Shown here piece by piece: positions 24,376-33,737 of a stretch of DNA of 64,000 nt; the stretch's first letter is position 1, and each line of letters opens with the position of its first letter. Below the pieces are notes generated by a model. It made no database searches. It had not been told where the DNA came from and was given only the letters and a program-made list of their open reading frames with translations. Position numbers and translations under genes: made by a program. The stretch is from Rhizobiales bacterium UBA1912 (GTDB taxonomy: Bacteria; Pseudomonadota; Alphaproteobacteria; Rhizobiales; Devosiaceae): NCBI GenBank assembly GCA_002337455.1, contig DDGC01000021.1:62001-126000 (forward strand), written 5' to 3'.

Positions 24376-26043
24376 TCAGCCCTCATACCCATAGATTTCC
24401 CTGGCGCGCTCGGGGGTCAAATAGCCGTTCTTGAGGTCGCGGGCGATGTCTTGGGGGGCACGCTTTTTGGCATCGCCGCATCCTCCACCATTGCCGGTGA
24501 CCACCCGGATCACATCACCGTCGTTCACCTCCACATTTGTGGCAAAGCTGAAGCGCTCGGTGCCTCCCTGGCGACGGATGACTTCGACATAGTTGGGGGA
24601 GCCGTCCAGACCGCCTTCAATGCCCCAGGGCGGGATGCGAGAGCGGGTGTAGCCCAGAGACAGGAAGTTGTGATCGGCGCGGACGCGGTAGTGCACGTCA
24701 ATGCCTTTGCCGCCCCTCCATTGTCCTTCACCGCCCGGCTCGGCATTGAGCGCGACCTGATCGACCCAGAGTCCATAGCGTGCCTCGGCCACTTCGGCGG
24801 GGCAATTGAACGTTTCTCCGTGAAAGCCCGAGAACTGACCCGATGGCCCGTCGTGACCTGGCCATGCGCCCCAGCCACCAACTTGTGGTTCCACGATGGT
24901 GTAGTGGCGCCCGGTCTCAGGGTGAGGACCACCGACTACGGTGCCGCAGATTGAGGCGAAATTGCCGGCCGGCACGATACCGGGGAAGTGATGCGCCAGC
25001 GCGCGCAACAGCATGTCAAAGAGCCGGATTTCAACTTCTGAATAATAGCCCAATGCCCCGGGTTCTTGAACGTGGAAGATGGTGCCGGGCTTTGTCTTGA
25101 CGTTGAGCGGCCGGAAAAAGCCGCCATTGCCAGGCGCCTCCGGGTCGGCAAAGGCTTTAAAGGCGAGCTGTACCGCAATCTCGGTACCTTCGCGCGAGGA
25201 GTTCGACGAGCCGGCCTGTCCGGGATTGTCGGTGAGGTCGACGATGAACTCCTCTGCGGTGATGGTCAGCGTCACCTTGTGAATCTGGCCGGTGTCCTGC
25301 TCTTCCTCAAAGCTATAGGTGCCATGAGGCAGTGCTTTCAATGCGGCACGAGCGCGAGTTTCGCCCAGGTCCATATAGTCCGATATGGCCGCTTCGAACG
25401 TCGAAGTGCCATACTTGGCGATCAACTCATGGATGCGTCGCTCGCCGATGCGCAGGCCCGCGATCCCGGCCCAAAGATCGCCCCGCAAATATTCGGGCAG
25501 GCGGGTGTTGGTATAAAGAATGTCGAACACCGCCGTGTTTTCGCGGCCCTCGTCGAAGAGTTTGACAGCCGGCACGCGAATGCCTTCTTGGAAAATCTCG
25601 GTGGCGTCTGAAGACATCGAGCCTGGCACCATGCCACCGACATCGTTCCAGTGCGCAATGTTGGCCACCCAGGAGACCAATCTGCCCTCCGCAAAAATCG
25701 GCGCGGCGAGCACCATGTCGTTGAGGTGGGTGACGCCGCCGTAATAGGGGTCGTTGGAGGCAAAGACGTCGCCCGGCTTGATCGTTTCGAGCGGGAACTT
25801 TTTAAAGATGCCGTGGATCGCTTTATCGAGCACACCGATAAAGGCCGGAATGCCAGCGCCCGAGGCGGCGATTTCCCCTTTGGCGTCGAGGATCGACGTC
25901 GAAAGGTCGAGAACCTCATAGATGATCGCGCTCATTGAAGCCTTGCGCTGGGCCACGAACATTTCGTCTGCCACAGCTTCAAGGGCGTTTTGAATGATGT
26001 CGAAGGTGACGGGGTCGTGGGTCATCTGGTCGTGCTTGTTCAT
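24376..26043 (-). CDS. Hydantoinase B/oxoprolinase family protein (copy 1)
   Basis: A 555-aa HyuB-type subunit. The family pattern includes PVTFDIIQNALEAVADEMF at the start, the DVFASNDPYYGGVTHLNDM segment near 100, and a glycine-rich C-terminal GNGGGCGDAKKR near 520. HyuA/HyuB complexes open lactam or imide rings, such as hydantoins or 5-oxoproline, with ATP; relatives carboxylate ketones. Its ATG is three bases from the hyuA stop, so both are co-translated. A paralogous pair is at 35836-39581. Confidence 0.9.
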   Translation of the reverse strand: MNKHDQMTHDPVTFDIIQNALEAVADEMFVAQRKASMSAIIYEVLDLSTSILDAKGEIAASGAGIPAFIGVLDKAIHGIFKKFPLETIKPGDVFASNDPYYGGVTHLNDMVLAAPIFAEGRLVSWVANIAHWNDVGGMVPGSMSSDATEIFQEGIRVPAVKLFDEGRENTAVFDILYTNTRLPEYLRGDLWAGIAGLRIGERRIHELIAKYGTSTFEAAISDYMDLGETRARAALKALPHGTYSFEEEQDTGQIHKVTLTITAEEFIVDLTDNPGQAGSSNSSREGTEIAVQLAFKAFADPEAPGNGGFFRPLNVKTKPGTIFHVQEPGALGYYSEVEIRLFDMLLRALAHHFPGIVPAGNFASICGTVVGGPHPETGRHYTIVEPQVGGWGAWPGHDGPSGQFSGFHGETFNCPAEVAEARYGLWVDQVALNAEPGGEGQWRGGKGIDVHYRVRADHNFLSLGYTRSRIPPWGIEGGLDGSPNYVEVIRRQGGTERFSFATNVEVNDGDVIRVVTGNGGGCGDAKKRAPQDIARDLKNGYLTPERAREIYGYEG

Positions 26044-26046
26044 GTC

Positions 26047-28116
26047 TCAGCCCCGGATTTCGATGTGCGTGTTGCCGTAGTCGTCGATTGTGACGCGATT
26101 GCCGGGATGGATGACGACGGTGGTGCCCGGGTCCTCGATGATCGCTGGACCGGCAAAGCTCATGCCCGGTTCGAGCTTTTCGCCATCGTAGATGGTTGCC
26201 TCGTGCTCGCCCTCGGTTGCGTAATCAACCTGGCGCTTGCCCTTGATGGCGTCGCTTATCGTCGCACCGGTTGTGGGCAGCGGAACGATGTCGAGTTTCC
26301 CCACTTCGCTTGATGCGATCAAGTGAATGCCCGTCACCTCGACGGCGGCGTCGAGCCTGTAGGTGTATTCGCGCTCGTAGGCGACGTGGAAATCGGCAAT
26401 CATGGATTTGATCGTTTCATCGGTGACAGGGCCGGCCGCGATCGGAATTTCGACCCCGAATTCTTGGTTTTGGTAGCGACACCGGACCTGGGGCACGAGC
26501 TTGACCGCGTCGCGGGCGATGCCTTCGCCGGCAAACTCGTCGCGGGCCAGCTCCATTGTGTGGCGCAAAAGCGTATCGAGCGAATGTGCGTCGTCTGCGT
26601 CCATGAGCTTGGTCGCAAAATAGTCTCGCCGCAGATCGGACATCATCATGCCCCAGGCCGAAAAGACAGGAGCGCCGCGCGGAATGACGACCTTCTTGAC
26701 CCCCAGCTCCTGTCCCAGCGCCACCCCGTGCATTGGCCCGCCGCCGCCGAAGGCGACAAGGGTGAAGTCACGCGGATCAAAGCCCCGGTTCACCGAAACG
26801 AGCTTCAGGGCGTTGACCATGTTGGAATTGGCGATGCGGACGATACCGCGCGCGACCTCAATCGGTGAAATGTCGAGTTTGCCCGACAGGTCTTCAAAGG
26901 CGCGTCCGAGGGCCTCCATATCTGCTTCTACGGTGCCGCCGCAGAAGTAATCCTTGTTGATGCGGCCCAATGCGAGATTGGCATCGGTCGTCGTCGCTTC
27001 GGTTCCGCCGCGCCCATAGGCAGCCGGGCCTGGCGCGGCACCCGCGGAATGGGGCCCGACGTGCATTTTGCCAAAATCGTCCACCCATGCAATCGACCCG
27101 CCGCCATTTCCGATTTCGACCAGATCGACAACGGGAACCATGATCGGGTAACCCGCCGAGCGCTTGTCGCGCTCGATCCAATAATCGGTCTTTACCGTGG
27201 CTTGGCCGTTAAGGATCAGCGAGCACTTGGCGGTGGTGCCGCCGATATCGAGTGCCAGGACATCGGGTTCTCCAATGATCCGGCCCAGTTCCGCTGCCCC
27301 CCAAAAGCCCGAGGCCGGTCCGCTCTCGACCATAGTAATCGGGACCGCCTTGGTGGCCTGGAGGGAGTCGACGCCGCAATTGGACTGCATGATAAAGAGC
27401 TGCCCGCGATAGCCCTTGTCCTTGAGGCCGGTCTCGAGTTTTTCAAGGTAGCGCTGAGCTTTGGGCTGCACATAAGCTGAAAGAACGGTTGTGTTTGTGC
27501 GTTCGTATTCGCGCCATTCGCGGGTGATTTGGTGGGAGGCGACGACGGTGACGTCGGGCCAGCGCTTTTGCACCTCTGCGGCGAGTGCGGCTTCATGAGC
27601 GGTGTTGGCGTAGGCATGGAGCAGGCAGATCGCGACCGCTTGGACGTCCTCGGCCCGGAAGAGCTCAAGTGTCTCATCCAGCGTGTCGAAGCTGAGAGGA
27701 GTTACCTCATTGCCGTGGTAATCCATGCGCCCCACGATTTCGCGGCGGAGATATCGCTCCACGAAGGGGGCAGGCTTTTGGTACATCAAGTTAAAAAAGT
27801 CTGGCCGGTTGCCCCGACCAATCTCGAGGGAATCCCGGAACCCCTTGGTGGTAATCAGGCCCACTTTCGCCCCTTTGCGCTCGGTGAGGGCATTGATGAC
27901 GACTGTGGTGCCGTGCGCGAACATGTCGATCGCGCCAATATCGATATTGGCGCGTTCAAGTACGTTGAGCACGCCTTGTTCGAAATTGGGCGGAGTGGTG
28001 TCTGATTTTGCGGTGCGCACCTTTTGCGTCCCGGTATTAATGTCTGTTTCGAAAAAAACGAGGTCGGTGAAGGTGCCGCCGACATCGGTCGAAACGCGGG
28101 TAATTGTCTCAGCCAT
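26047..28116 (-). CDS. Hydantoinase A/oxoprolinase family protein (copy 1)
   Basis: A 689-aa ASKHA-fold ATPase subunit. The phosphate-1 motif TDVGGTFTDLV is at about residues 9-19, DIGGTTAKCSL near 290, and a GGGGPMHG segment near 445. The ATG at 28116 follows AGGAGA; a longer frame to 28209 has no support. With HyuB it would phosphorylate and open a cyclic amide. It lies directly downstream of an Rbs-type ABC permease, suggesting that the importer brings the ring compound in. The substrate (hydantoin, N-methylhydantoin, oxoproline or another) cannot be settled from sequence. Confidence 0.9.
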   Translation of the reverse strand: MAETITRVSTDVGGTFTDLVFFETDINTGTQKVRTAKSDTTPPNFEQGVLNVLERANIDIGAIDMFAHGTTVVINALTERKGAKVGLITTKGFRDSLEIGRGNRPDFFNLMYQKPAPFVERYLRREIVGRMDYHGNEVTPLSFDTLDETLELFRAEDVQAVAICLLHAYANTAHEAALAAEVQKRWPDVTVVASHQITREWREYERTNTTVLSAYVQPKAQRYLEKLETGLKDKGYRGQLFIMQSNCGVDSLQATKAVPITMVESGPASGFWGAAELGRIIGEPDVLALDIGGTTAKCSLILNGQATVKTDYWIERDKRSAGYPIMVPVVDLVEIGNGGGSIAWVDDFGKMHVGPHSAGAAPGPAAYGRGGTEATTTDANLALGRINKDYFCGGTVEADMEALGRAFEDLSGKLDISPIEVARGIVRIANSNMVNALKLVSVNRGFDPRDFTLVAFGGGGPMHGVALGQELGVKKVVIPRGAPVFSAWGMMMSDLRRDYFATKLMDADDAHSLDTLLRHTMELARDEFAGEGIARDAVKLVPQVRCRYQNQEFGVEIPIAAGPVTDETIKSMIADFHVAYEREYTYRLDAAVEVTGIHLIASSEVGKLDIVPLPTTGATISDAIKGKRQVDYATEGEHEATIYDGEKLEPGMSFAGPAIIEDPGTTVVIHPGNRVTIDDYGNTHIEIRG

Positions 28117-28215
28117 CGCAGGTCTCCTGGCAAGGCGGGGAGGGCAGCGGGATGCATCCGGCGCCGCAAATAGTGTGGTTGGGGAGGCTCGTTGGACCAA
28201 GCCTCCCAAAGGTTG

Positions 28216-29190
28216 TCAGCGCCGAGAGGCAGATGCGGCCAATGCGACAGCGATCACGATGATCACGCCGGTGGTTAGGTCCTTAAAGAACGGGTTGACG
28301 TTCAGGATGTTGAATCCGTTGCCGATCAAGGCGATCAGCAACACGCCAGAGACTGACCGCCAGACGGCACCGGAGCCGCCCATGATCGAGGTCCCGCCAA
28401 GGATCACCGCCGCAATGGCCTCGAGCTCCATGCCCACGCCGGCCTGCGGTTCTGCCATCGAAATCCGCGAGACGCTGATCACGCCGGCGAGGCCAGCGGC
28501 ACCGCCGGAAAGGCAAAACGTCATGATCTTGATCAGTTTCGTGCGGATGCCCGAAAGGAGCGCTGCTTCCTCATTTCCTCCGACGGCAAAGACCTTGCGC
28601 CCAAAGGTCGTGTGATTGAGCAGGAATGTCATCAGGGCCATGAACACAAACAGGACAATCACGGCGACATTGACCATTCCTATGCGCTCTCGGCCCAGCC
28701 ATGAGAATTCAGGCGTACGAACGGGGATAAGCGCGCCCCCGGTAATCAAGATTGCGACCCCGCGATAGACCAGGCTGGTTGCTAGAGTGACCAGGAAGGA
28801 GTGGACGCCAAATCCGGTAATGATCACTCCATTAATTCCGCCCAACATCAGCCCGATAACAGGGCCAGCGACGATGGCAAGGTAGGGATCCACGTTGATG
28901 GCTAGCCAGCCGGCAGAAACCGAGGCCACACCAAATATTGCGCCGGTAGAGAGGTCGAACCCGCCCCCAATGATAACCAGTGTCAAAGCGCAAGCGATAA
29001 TGGCCAGCGGTGCGCTCTGATTGAGGATATTGAGCAGGTTGCGTGCGGTGAGGAAATTTTCAGAAGCGAAACTGAGCCCGATCAAAAGGGCGGCGATAAT
29101 GATTAGCACGCCGTATTGGCGGGCAAAGTCGCCGACCGCAATCCAGTTGACGCCTTGTCTTTTGCTTGTTGGCAAATGTGCTTCGCTCAT
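28216..29190 (-). CDS. ABC transporter permease, RbsC/CUT2 type
   Basis: A 324-aa inner-membrane permease of the ribose/CUT2 class with eight or more hydrophobic segments. Typical marks are GGGFDLSTGAIFG near residue 74 and the GTSIMGGSGAVWRSVSGVLLIALIGNGFNIL region near the C-terminus. The ATG at 29190 overlaps the ATPase stop (ATGA). Although CUT2 importers mostly carry sugars, related ones move autoinducer-2, purines and other small molecules. Here the neighbours (hydantoinase, peptidases, amidohydrolase) argue for a nitrogen compound. Confidence 0.9.
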   Translation of the reverse strand: MSEAHLPTSKRQGVNWIAVGDFARQYGVLIIIAALLIGLSFASENFLTARNLLNILNQSAPLAIIACALTLVIIGGGFDLSTGAIFGVASVSAGWLAINVDPYLAIVAGPVIGLMLGGINGVIITGFGVHSFLVTLATSLVYRGVAILITGGALIPVRTPEFSWLGRERIGMVNVAVIVLFVFMALMTFLLNHTTFGRKVFAVGGNEEAALLSGIRTKLIKIMTFCLSGGAAGLAGVISVSRISMAEPQAGVGMELEAIAAVILGGTSIMGGSGAVWRSVSGVLLIALIGNGFNILNVNPFFKDLTTGVIIVIAVALAASASRR

Positions 29191-30722
29191 ACGGCGATTC
29201 CTTCTTTTGGGTGTTTTTCCTGACCCTGTTGGCGAAAGATGTGTTTGAGCGCATCTTGGACGGTAAGCTCGCGGCAATCGGCTTGGGCAAAAATTCGGCC
29301 CTCGCTCATCAGATACCCGCGATGGGAGAGGTTGATGACTTCTTCGAGCTCTGAGGAGATCAGCAATACCCCAACGCCGGCTGCTGCCATTTCCACAATG
29401 AACTCATGAATGCGCTGGCGGGCGCCGATATCGACGCCGCGGCTTGGCTCATCGAGGATCAATAGCTTGGGCCGTTCCACTGCCCATTTTGACAGGAGGA
29501 CCTTTTGCTGATTGCCGCCGGAGTAGAATGCGACCTCGCCGTCAACCTTGCCTGGAATGATGCCAAAATGTTCAATCATTTTGGCAACGCGATCGCGTTC
29601 GCGGCGACGGTTGACGATGCCCAGTCGGCTGATCTGGTCAAGTGAGGCCAAACTGACATTGGGGCGTGTGGTTTGGCTCAGAACGAGACCTTCCTTGCGT
29701 CGGTCTTCTGGCACAAGGGCAACCCCCTTCTTCACAGCCTGGTGGATCATGAGGTTTTTCTGGACGTCTCCATCGAGGATGTAGGTGCCCCACAATATGC
29801 GGTCCGCTCCAAAGAGCGCGCGCCCCACTTCGGTGCGCCCGGCACCTACCAGACCGATTAGGCCCACTATCTCGCCTGGCCGAATGGTGAGGGAGATATT
29901 GCTGAGCCCGCTTGTGGTCGCGACCTCGCGCATTTCAGCGATTGGTGACACGGAGTTCGCTGGAGCAGGGGGAAGCTGGGGCCAGATAATTTCTGACGCC
30001 TTGCCCAGCATTGAGTCGACCAAAGACTGCTTCGTCTCGCCCGCGATGGCGTCTGTGCGGATAACTTCTCCGTCGCGCATCACGGTGACCCGATCACAGG
30101 TTGATAGGATGTGGTCGAGGAAGTGGCTGACATAGATAATGGTTGTGCCGCGTGATTTGAGGCGGGCGATCAGGCTATGGAGGCGGTCGGCCTCATCCTC
30201 GGTCAGCGAGGAGGTCGGCTCGTCCATGATGATGACATTGGCCTCTCGCGCGACGGCACGCATGATCTCGACCTTTTGGCGCTCAGCAATACGCAGCGAC
30301 GCCACTTTCGCATTGGGGTCGAGACCAAATTCGCAGGTCTGTTCAAGGGTTTTAAATCTCGCGAGATCGCCTTTGACCAGCACTCCGGCGCGATTGGTTT
30401 CTTGTCCAAGAAACACGTTCTGGAGAACCGTCAACTCGGGAACGAGTTGAAGTTCTTGATGGATCATGGCGATGCCACGTTTGAGCGCATCGCGCGGTGA
30501 GAACCGTGTAACGGTGTCTCCTTCGATTTCCACGTTTCCTTCATCGGCTGAATAGTATCCGCCAATGATCTTGCCGACGCTTGATTTGCCTGCGCCGTTT
30601 TCGCCCACAAGTGCGTGCACGGTGCCTTTGAAAAAATCGATCGTGATATCGTTGAGGATGCGGGTGCCGCCAAAACTCTTGGCAACGCCCTTTACACGAA
30701 CGGCGACTTCAGGTGCGGTCAT
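29187..30722 (-). CDS. ABC transporter ATP-binding protein, RbsA type (two ATPase domains)
   Basis: A 511-aa protein with tandem ABC domains. Domain 1 has Walker A GENGAGKSS near residue 38, and Walker B MDEPTSSLTEDE near 163. Domain 2 (about 255-500) has the degenerate Walker A region GLVGAGRTEVG typical of RbsA, and LILDEPSRGVDIGAR as Walker B. The start at 30722 (MTAPEV) is chosen because GAAGGG lies six bases upstream; the ATG two codons earlier directly abuts that site. It energises the permease at 28216-29190. Confidence 0.9.
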   Translation of the reverse strand: MTAPEVAVRVKGVAKSFGGTRILNDITIDFFKGTVHALVGENGAGKSSVGKIIGGYYSADEGNVEIEGDTVTRFSPRDALKRGIAMIHQELQLVPELTVLQNVFLGQETNRAGVLVKGDLARFKTLEQTCEFGLDPNAKVASLRIAERQKVEIMRAVAREANVIIMDEPTSSLTEDEADRLHSLIARLKSRGTTIIYVSHFLDHILSTCDRVTVMRDGEVIRTDAIAGETKQSLVDSMLGKASEIIWPQLPPAPANSVSPIAEMREVATTSGLSNISLTIRPGEIVGLIGLVGAGRTEVGRALFGADRILWGTYILDGDVQKNLMIHQAVKKGVALVPEDRRKEGLVLSQTTRPNVSLASLDQISRLGIVNRRRERDRVAKMIEHFGIIPGKVDGEVAFYSGGNQQKVLLSKWAVERPKLLILDEPSRGVDIGARQRIHEFIVEMAAAGVGVLLISSELEEVINLSHRGYLMSEGRIFAQADCRELTVQDALKHIFRQQGQEKHPKEGIAV

Positions 30723-30746
30723 GGCCATCCCTTCGGCTTTCGATTA

Positions 30747-30776
30747 CGGGTCGGCGCCGTAAACCGCGCCGACCCG
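30747..30776 (-). promoter_or_regulatory. Intercistronic hairpin after the binding-protein gene
   Basis: An 11-bp perfect inverted repeat, CGGGTCGGCGC (30747-30757) and GCGCCGACCCG (30766-30776), sits between the binding-protein gene and the ATPase gene. It lacks a T-tract on the minus strand. It probably protects the upstream binding-protein mRNA or partly attenuates transcription into the ATPase and permease genes. Confidence 0.55.
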
Positions 30777-30789
30777 AAAACAGACTAGA

Positions 30790-31782
30790 TCAACCCTGCC
30801 ATTCTGCTTCGAAGTCGGGATTTTCCTCGAGCCATTCCTGGGTCACGATGGCCGGGGACTCGCCGAGCTTGGATTCATCGATCCAGGTCTCGACTTCTTC
30901 GCCTCTGATGGCGGCAACCATCGAGTGCAACGCGGCTTCGCCCATCGAACGCGGAAACTGGGCGAGTGAAGCATCCCACATTCCAGAACGAATGGCATCG
31001 ACAGCGATCTGGTTTAGCCCGGCGCCGATGAGATAGATTTCTTCAAGATCCAGGCCCGCGTCCTGAATGGCGATTTCTGCGCCCATCAGGTGCTGGTCAG
31101 CGTTCGAGAGCACGACATCGACATCGCGATTGGACTGCAAAATATCTTGCATCGCCGTCATCGAGGCTTCCGGGCTGTAATTGCCCTCACCGGTGGCCAC
31201 GATCTCGATATTGTCGTGTTCGCCCAGAACCGTCTGGTAGGTTTCGTAGCGCAGATTGTCGAAAGGGAAGACCAGTTGGCCGATCAGCACAACCACCTTG
31301 CAGGGATCTTTGTCCTCACAATAGGCGACCACGTCTTCTGCCTGACGCGCCGCGCCGATCGAGGGATCGGACGCCACCGTAGTGACGAGGCCTTCGACCT
31401 GGGGCTCCATGTTGGAGAGGTCAGGACCGATGGGGAACAAGGTTGCGGCTGTTTTTACACCGGCCGCTGCTGCGGTTTCGAGTGCTGTGGCAATACCGAC
31501 GGTGTCGTTGGGCGTGACGATCATGCCATCGAAACGCTGGGCGGCAACGAGATCTTCGACCTGGCTGAACTGGACAGGCGCTGAGAACTCGCCGTCAAAG
31601 ATCTCAACCGACACGTTGTCGTATTCCTCGGCGGCGCGTTGGATGCCGTCATAGATGGCTTGATTGAACCCGTTCTGGCTGGACGATGCGAGGTACGCGA
31701 TAGAAATTGCATCGTCCTGTGCCATCGCTGGCACGGGCGTTAGGACCGTTGCGAGAACGGCGAGTTTGGTCATTGTCTTCAT
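30790..31782 (-). CDS. Periplasmic substrate-binding protein, RbsB-like
   Basis: A 330-aa type-I periplasmic binding protein. The ATG at 31782 follows AAGGGAG and begins a signal peptide MKTMTKLAVLATVLTPVPAMAQ (21 residues plus) with an AMA-Q cleavage site. The mature part begins IAYLASSSQNGFNQAIYDGIQ, the ribose-binding-like pattern. It is the binding component for the RbsA/RbsC-type proteins encoded downstream. The ligand is unknown; the surrounding hydrolases suggest it is not a plain sugar. Confidence 0.88.
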   Translation of the reverse strand: MKTMTKLAVLATVLTPVPAMAQDDAISIAYLASSSQNGFNQAIYDGIQRAAEEYDNVSVEIFDGEFSAPVQFSQVEDLVAAQRFDGMIVTPNDTVGIATALETAAAAGVKTAATLFPIGPDLSNMEPQVEGLVTTVASDPSIGAARQAEDVVAYCEDKDPCKVVVLIGQLVFPFDNLRYETYQTVLGEHDNIEIVATGEGNYSPEASMTAMQDILQSNRDVDVVLSNADQHLMGAEIAIQDAGLDLEEIYLIGAGLNQIAVDAIRSGMWDASLAQFPRSMGEAALHSMVAAIRGEEVETWIDESKLGESPAIVTQEWLEENPDFEAEWQG

Positions 31783-31811
31783 AGCTAAATTCTCCCTTTG
31801 AACTATGAGGT

Positions 31812-32396
31812 TTAGATATGTGGACGCGCCTCATGAGTTTGACGCGCGCCTTCGGTGATCGCCCCTTGCGAGGTGGGACGGCCAAGGAAGTTCGCTGACT
31901 CGGGCCCCTCAGCCACGAGTAAGAGAAAACTTAAAGTCACAAGCGGCTGCCATTTCATGGCGGCGGCGACGCGATCCGGCGTGTAGTGGCCGGTCTTTTC
32001 AAGAAGATTGATCGTGCCCAGCACCTTGCCGTTCGCCACGGCTGGCACATTGAGATTGGATCCATAGCCCAGGGCCTGGATGTGCTCCCAGTCAAAAAAG
32101 ACCTCAGCGAGTTCTTCAATTGTTGTGCTTGAAAACGGCTTCGCGGCTTCAACCACCAATTGGTAGAACCGGTTGCGGTCGAGCCTTTTGAAGTTGCCAA
32201 GGGCATAAGCAGCGTCGTTGTCGGTAAAGACGCGCCGGGTGCGCATTGTCTGGAGGTCGTAAAGTGAGGCGGTCATCAGCCCGCATCCGATCTCGCGGAT
32301 CAGACCATCGCGCACATAGCCAAACAAGGAGACCGCAGATTGCGGTTGGGCCAGGAACTGGCAAATCCTGGCTGCGTTGTAGGTGCCATCACTCAT
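31812..32396 (-). CDS. GAF-domain protein (copy 1)
   Basis: A 194-aa soluble protein built around one GAF-type domain: a GYGSNLNVPAVANGKVLGTINLLEK motif at about residues 110-134 matches the core strands of GAF folds. No output domain (kinase, cyclase, HTH) is attached. GAF domains bind small ligands; a few stand-alone GAF proteins are enzymes. Its ATG overlaps the amidohydrolase stop. A second stand-alone GAF protein is encoded at 39637-40146 at the end of the divergent arm, so each hydantoinase unit has one. Function is not known to me. Confidence 0.75.
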   Translation of the reverse strand: MSDGTYNAARICQFLAQPQSAVSLFGYVRDGLIREIGCGLMTASLYDLQTMRTRRVFTDNDAAYALGNFKRLDRNRFYQLVVEAAKPFSSTTIEELAEVFFDWEHIQALGYGSNLNVPAVANGKVLGTINLLEKTGHYTPDRVAAAMKWQPLVTLSFLLLVAEGPESANFLGRPTSQGAITEGARQTHEARPHI

Positions 32397-33637
32397 AGGT
32401 GGCCGCCTCTTGGGTGAGCCATTTCGCGTACGATGCGCCCGGATTTCATGACGCGCGTGACATAGGTTTGAGGCTTGCCCAGGACGGTGACGTCTGCGAA
32501 TGGATCGGCATCGACGACGATCATGTCGGCGCGGGCGCCCTCTCTAATGGTCCCTACTTTTCCATCCAATCCACACAGGCGTGCACCCACCTCGGTTGCG
32601 CTGCGAATGATCTGTGCTGGCGTGAGCACTTTGGCCAGAAGGTCAAATTCCATGCCGCCATACTTGCGCAATTGACCCAAGAGGTCGGTGCCAAAGGCCA
32701 TGGACAGGCCGGCGTCGCGCATAATGGCAAGGCTCTCCAGTCCCCGATCACGCACCACATCAATCTTTGCCTGTTCGGCTTGCCCAAGCCCAAGTGCGGC
32801 CCCTTCGAGCTTGAGCCCCTCGTAGGCGACCAGGGTCGGAACGGCGATACACCCGGCATCTGCAGCGCGCCGGGCGGTTTCGGGGGTAATCAGGTTGCAG
32901 TGCTCAAGGGAATGCACTCCGAGATCCACACAGCGGCGAATGGCGGCATCGTTATAGACATGGGCGGCAACATAGGTGTTGGCATTCTTGGCTTCCTCGA
33001 CCATTGCCAGGATTTCCGCATCGGAATACTGGATGGAGTCGATGGGATCATTGGGTGAGGACACCCCACCATTGGCCATAACTTTTATGAATTTGGCGCC
33101 TTCCTTGAGCATCTTGCGGCACGTGGCGCGAACGTTATCGACACCATCGACCAGGATGCCCATATTCCCAAGCCGCCATCCCAGGGCGTCGGGGCGGATA
33201 TCGGTGCGCTCACGAAGATCGGTGTGTCCGCCTGTCATCGAGAGGCCCTTGCCACAGATGACGAGGTTGGGGCCGTCGATGTATCCTTCTTCCACGGCGC
33301 GTACGAGGCCCAGATCGGCGCCGCCCAGGTCGCGCACAGTGGTGAATCCGCGAGTCAAAAGCTCTTCCATCACCGCCCCGGCGCGAAAGGCAGCCAGGGA
33401 ATCTGGAGCAATGGCATTGCTCCAGAGGTTGAGGGTGTGGGCGACGACGTGGAAATGACTGTCGATCAGACCCGGCATGAGCGTTTGTCCACCCAGATCG
33501 ATGACCTCAGCGTTAGCCGGCGCAGGCTGGCCGATGCTCGCGATTGTGTCGCCGTCAGTTGTTACGGTCGTCGGCGCTGTGAGCGCTTCGCGCTCCAAAT
33601 CGAGCAATCGGGCGTTGGTATAGGCTGTTGCGGTCAT
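32393..33637 (-). CDS. Amidohydrolase-family protein (imidazolonepropionase/prolidase-like)
   Basis: A 414-aa metal-dependent hydrolase of the amidohydrolase superfamily. Metal ligands are visible: HFHVVAH near residue 61 (HxH), KVMANGGV near 185 (probable carbamylated Lys), AAHVYND near 222, LEHCN near 243 and FGTDLLG near 310 (Asp). Such enzymes cleave C-N bonds in cyclic ureas, imides or Xaa-Pro peptides. It is the third gene of the minus-strand operon, overlapping the GAF gene. The substrate is probably the imported compound or its derivative, but is not defined by the sequence. Confidence 0.87.
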   Translation of the reverse strand: MTATAYTNARLLDLEREALTAPTTVTTDGDTIASIGQPAPANAEVIDLGGQTLMPGLIDSHFHVVAHTLNLWSNAIAPDSLAAFRAGAVMEELLTRGFTTVRDLGGADLGLVRAVEEGYIDGPNLVICGKGLSMTGGHTDLRERTDIRPDALGWRLGNMGILVDGVDNVRATCRKMLKEGAKFIKVMANGGVSSPNDPIDSIQYSDAEILAMVEEAKNANTYVAAHVYNDAAIRRCVDLGVHSLEHCNLITPETARRAADAGCIAVPTLVAYEGLKLEGAALGLGQAEQAKIDVVRDRGLESLAIMRDAGLSMAFGTDLLGQLRKYGGMEFDLLAKVLTPAQIIRSATEVGARLCGLDGKVGTIREGARADMIVVDADPFADVTVLGKPQTYVTRVMKSGRIVREMAHPRGGHL

Positions 33638-33737
33638 ATCGGCCCCATGGGATCGGCTGTGAGCGCCACACGTTGATTTCCCGCCGACCTGGCATCTTGT
33701 TTGTCCAGCGCCAGATCAGCACTGCTGGGCATATGTT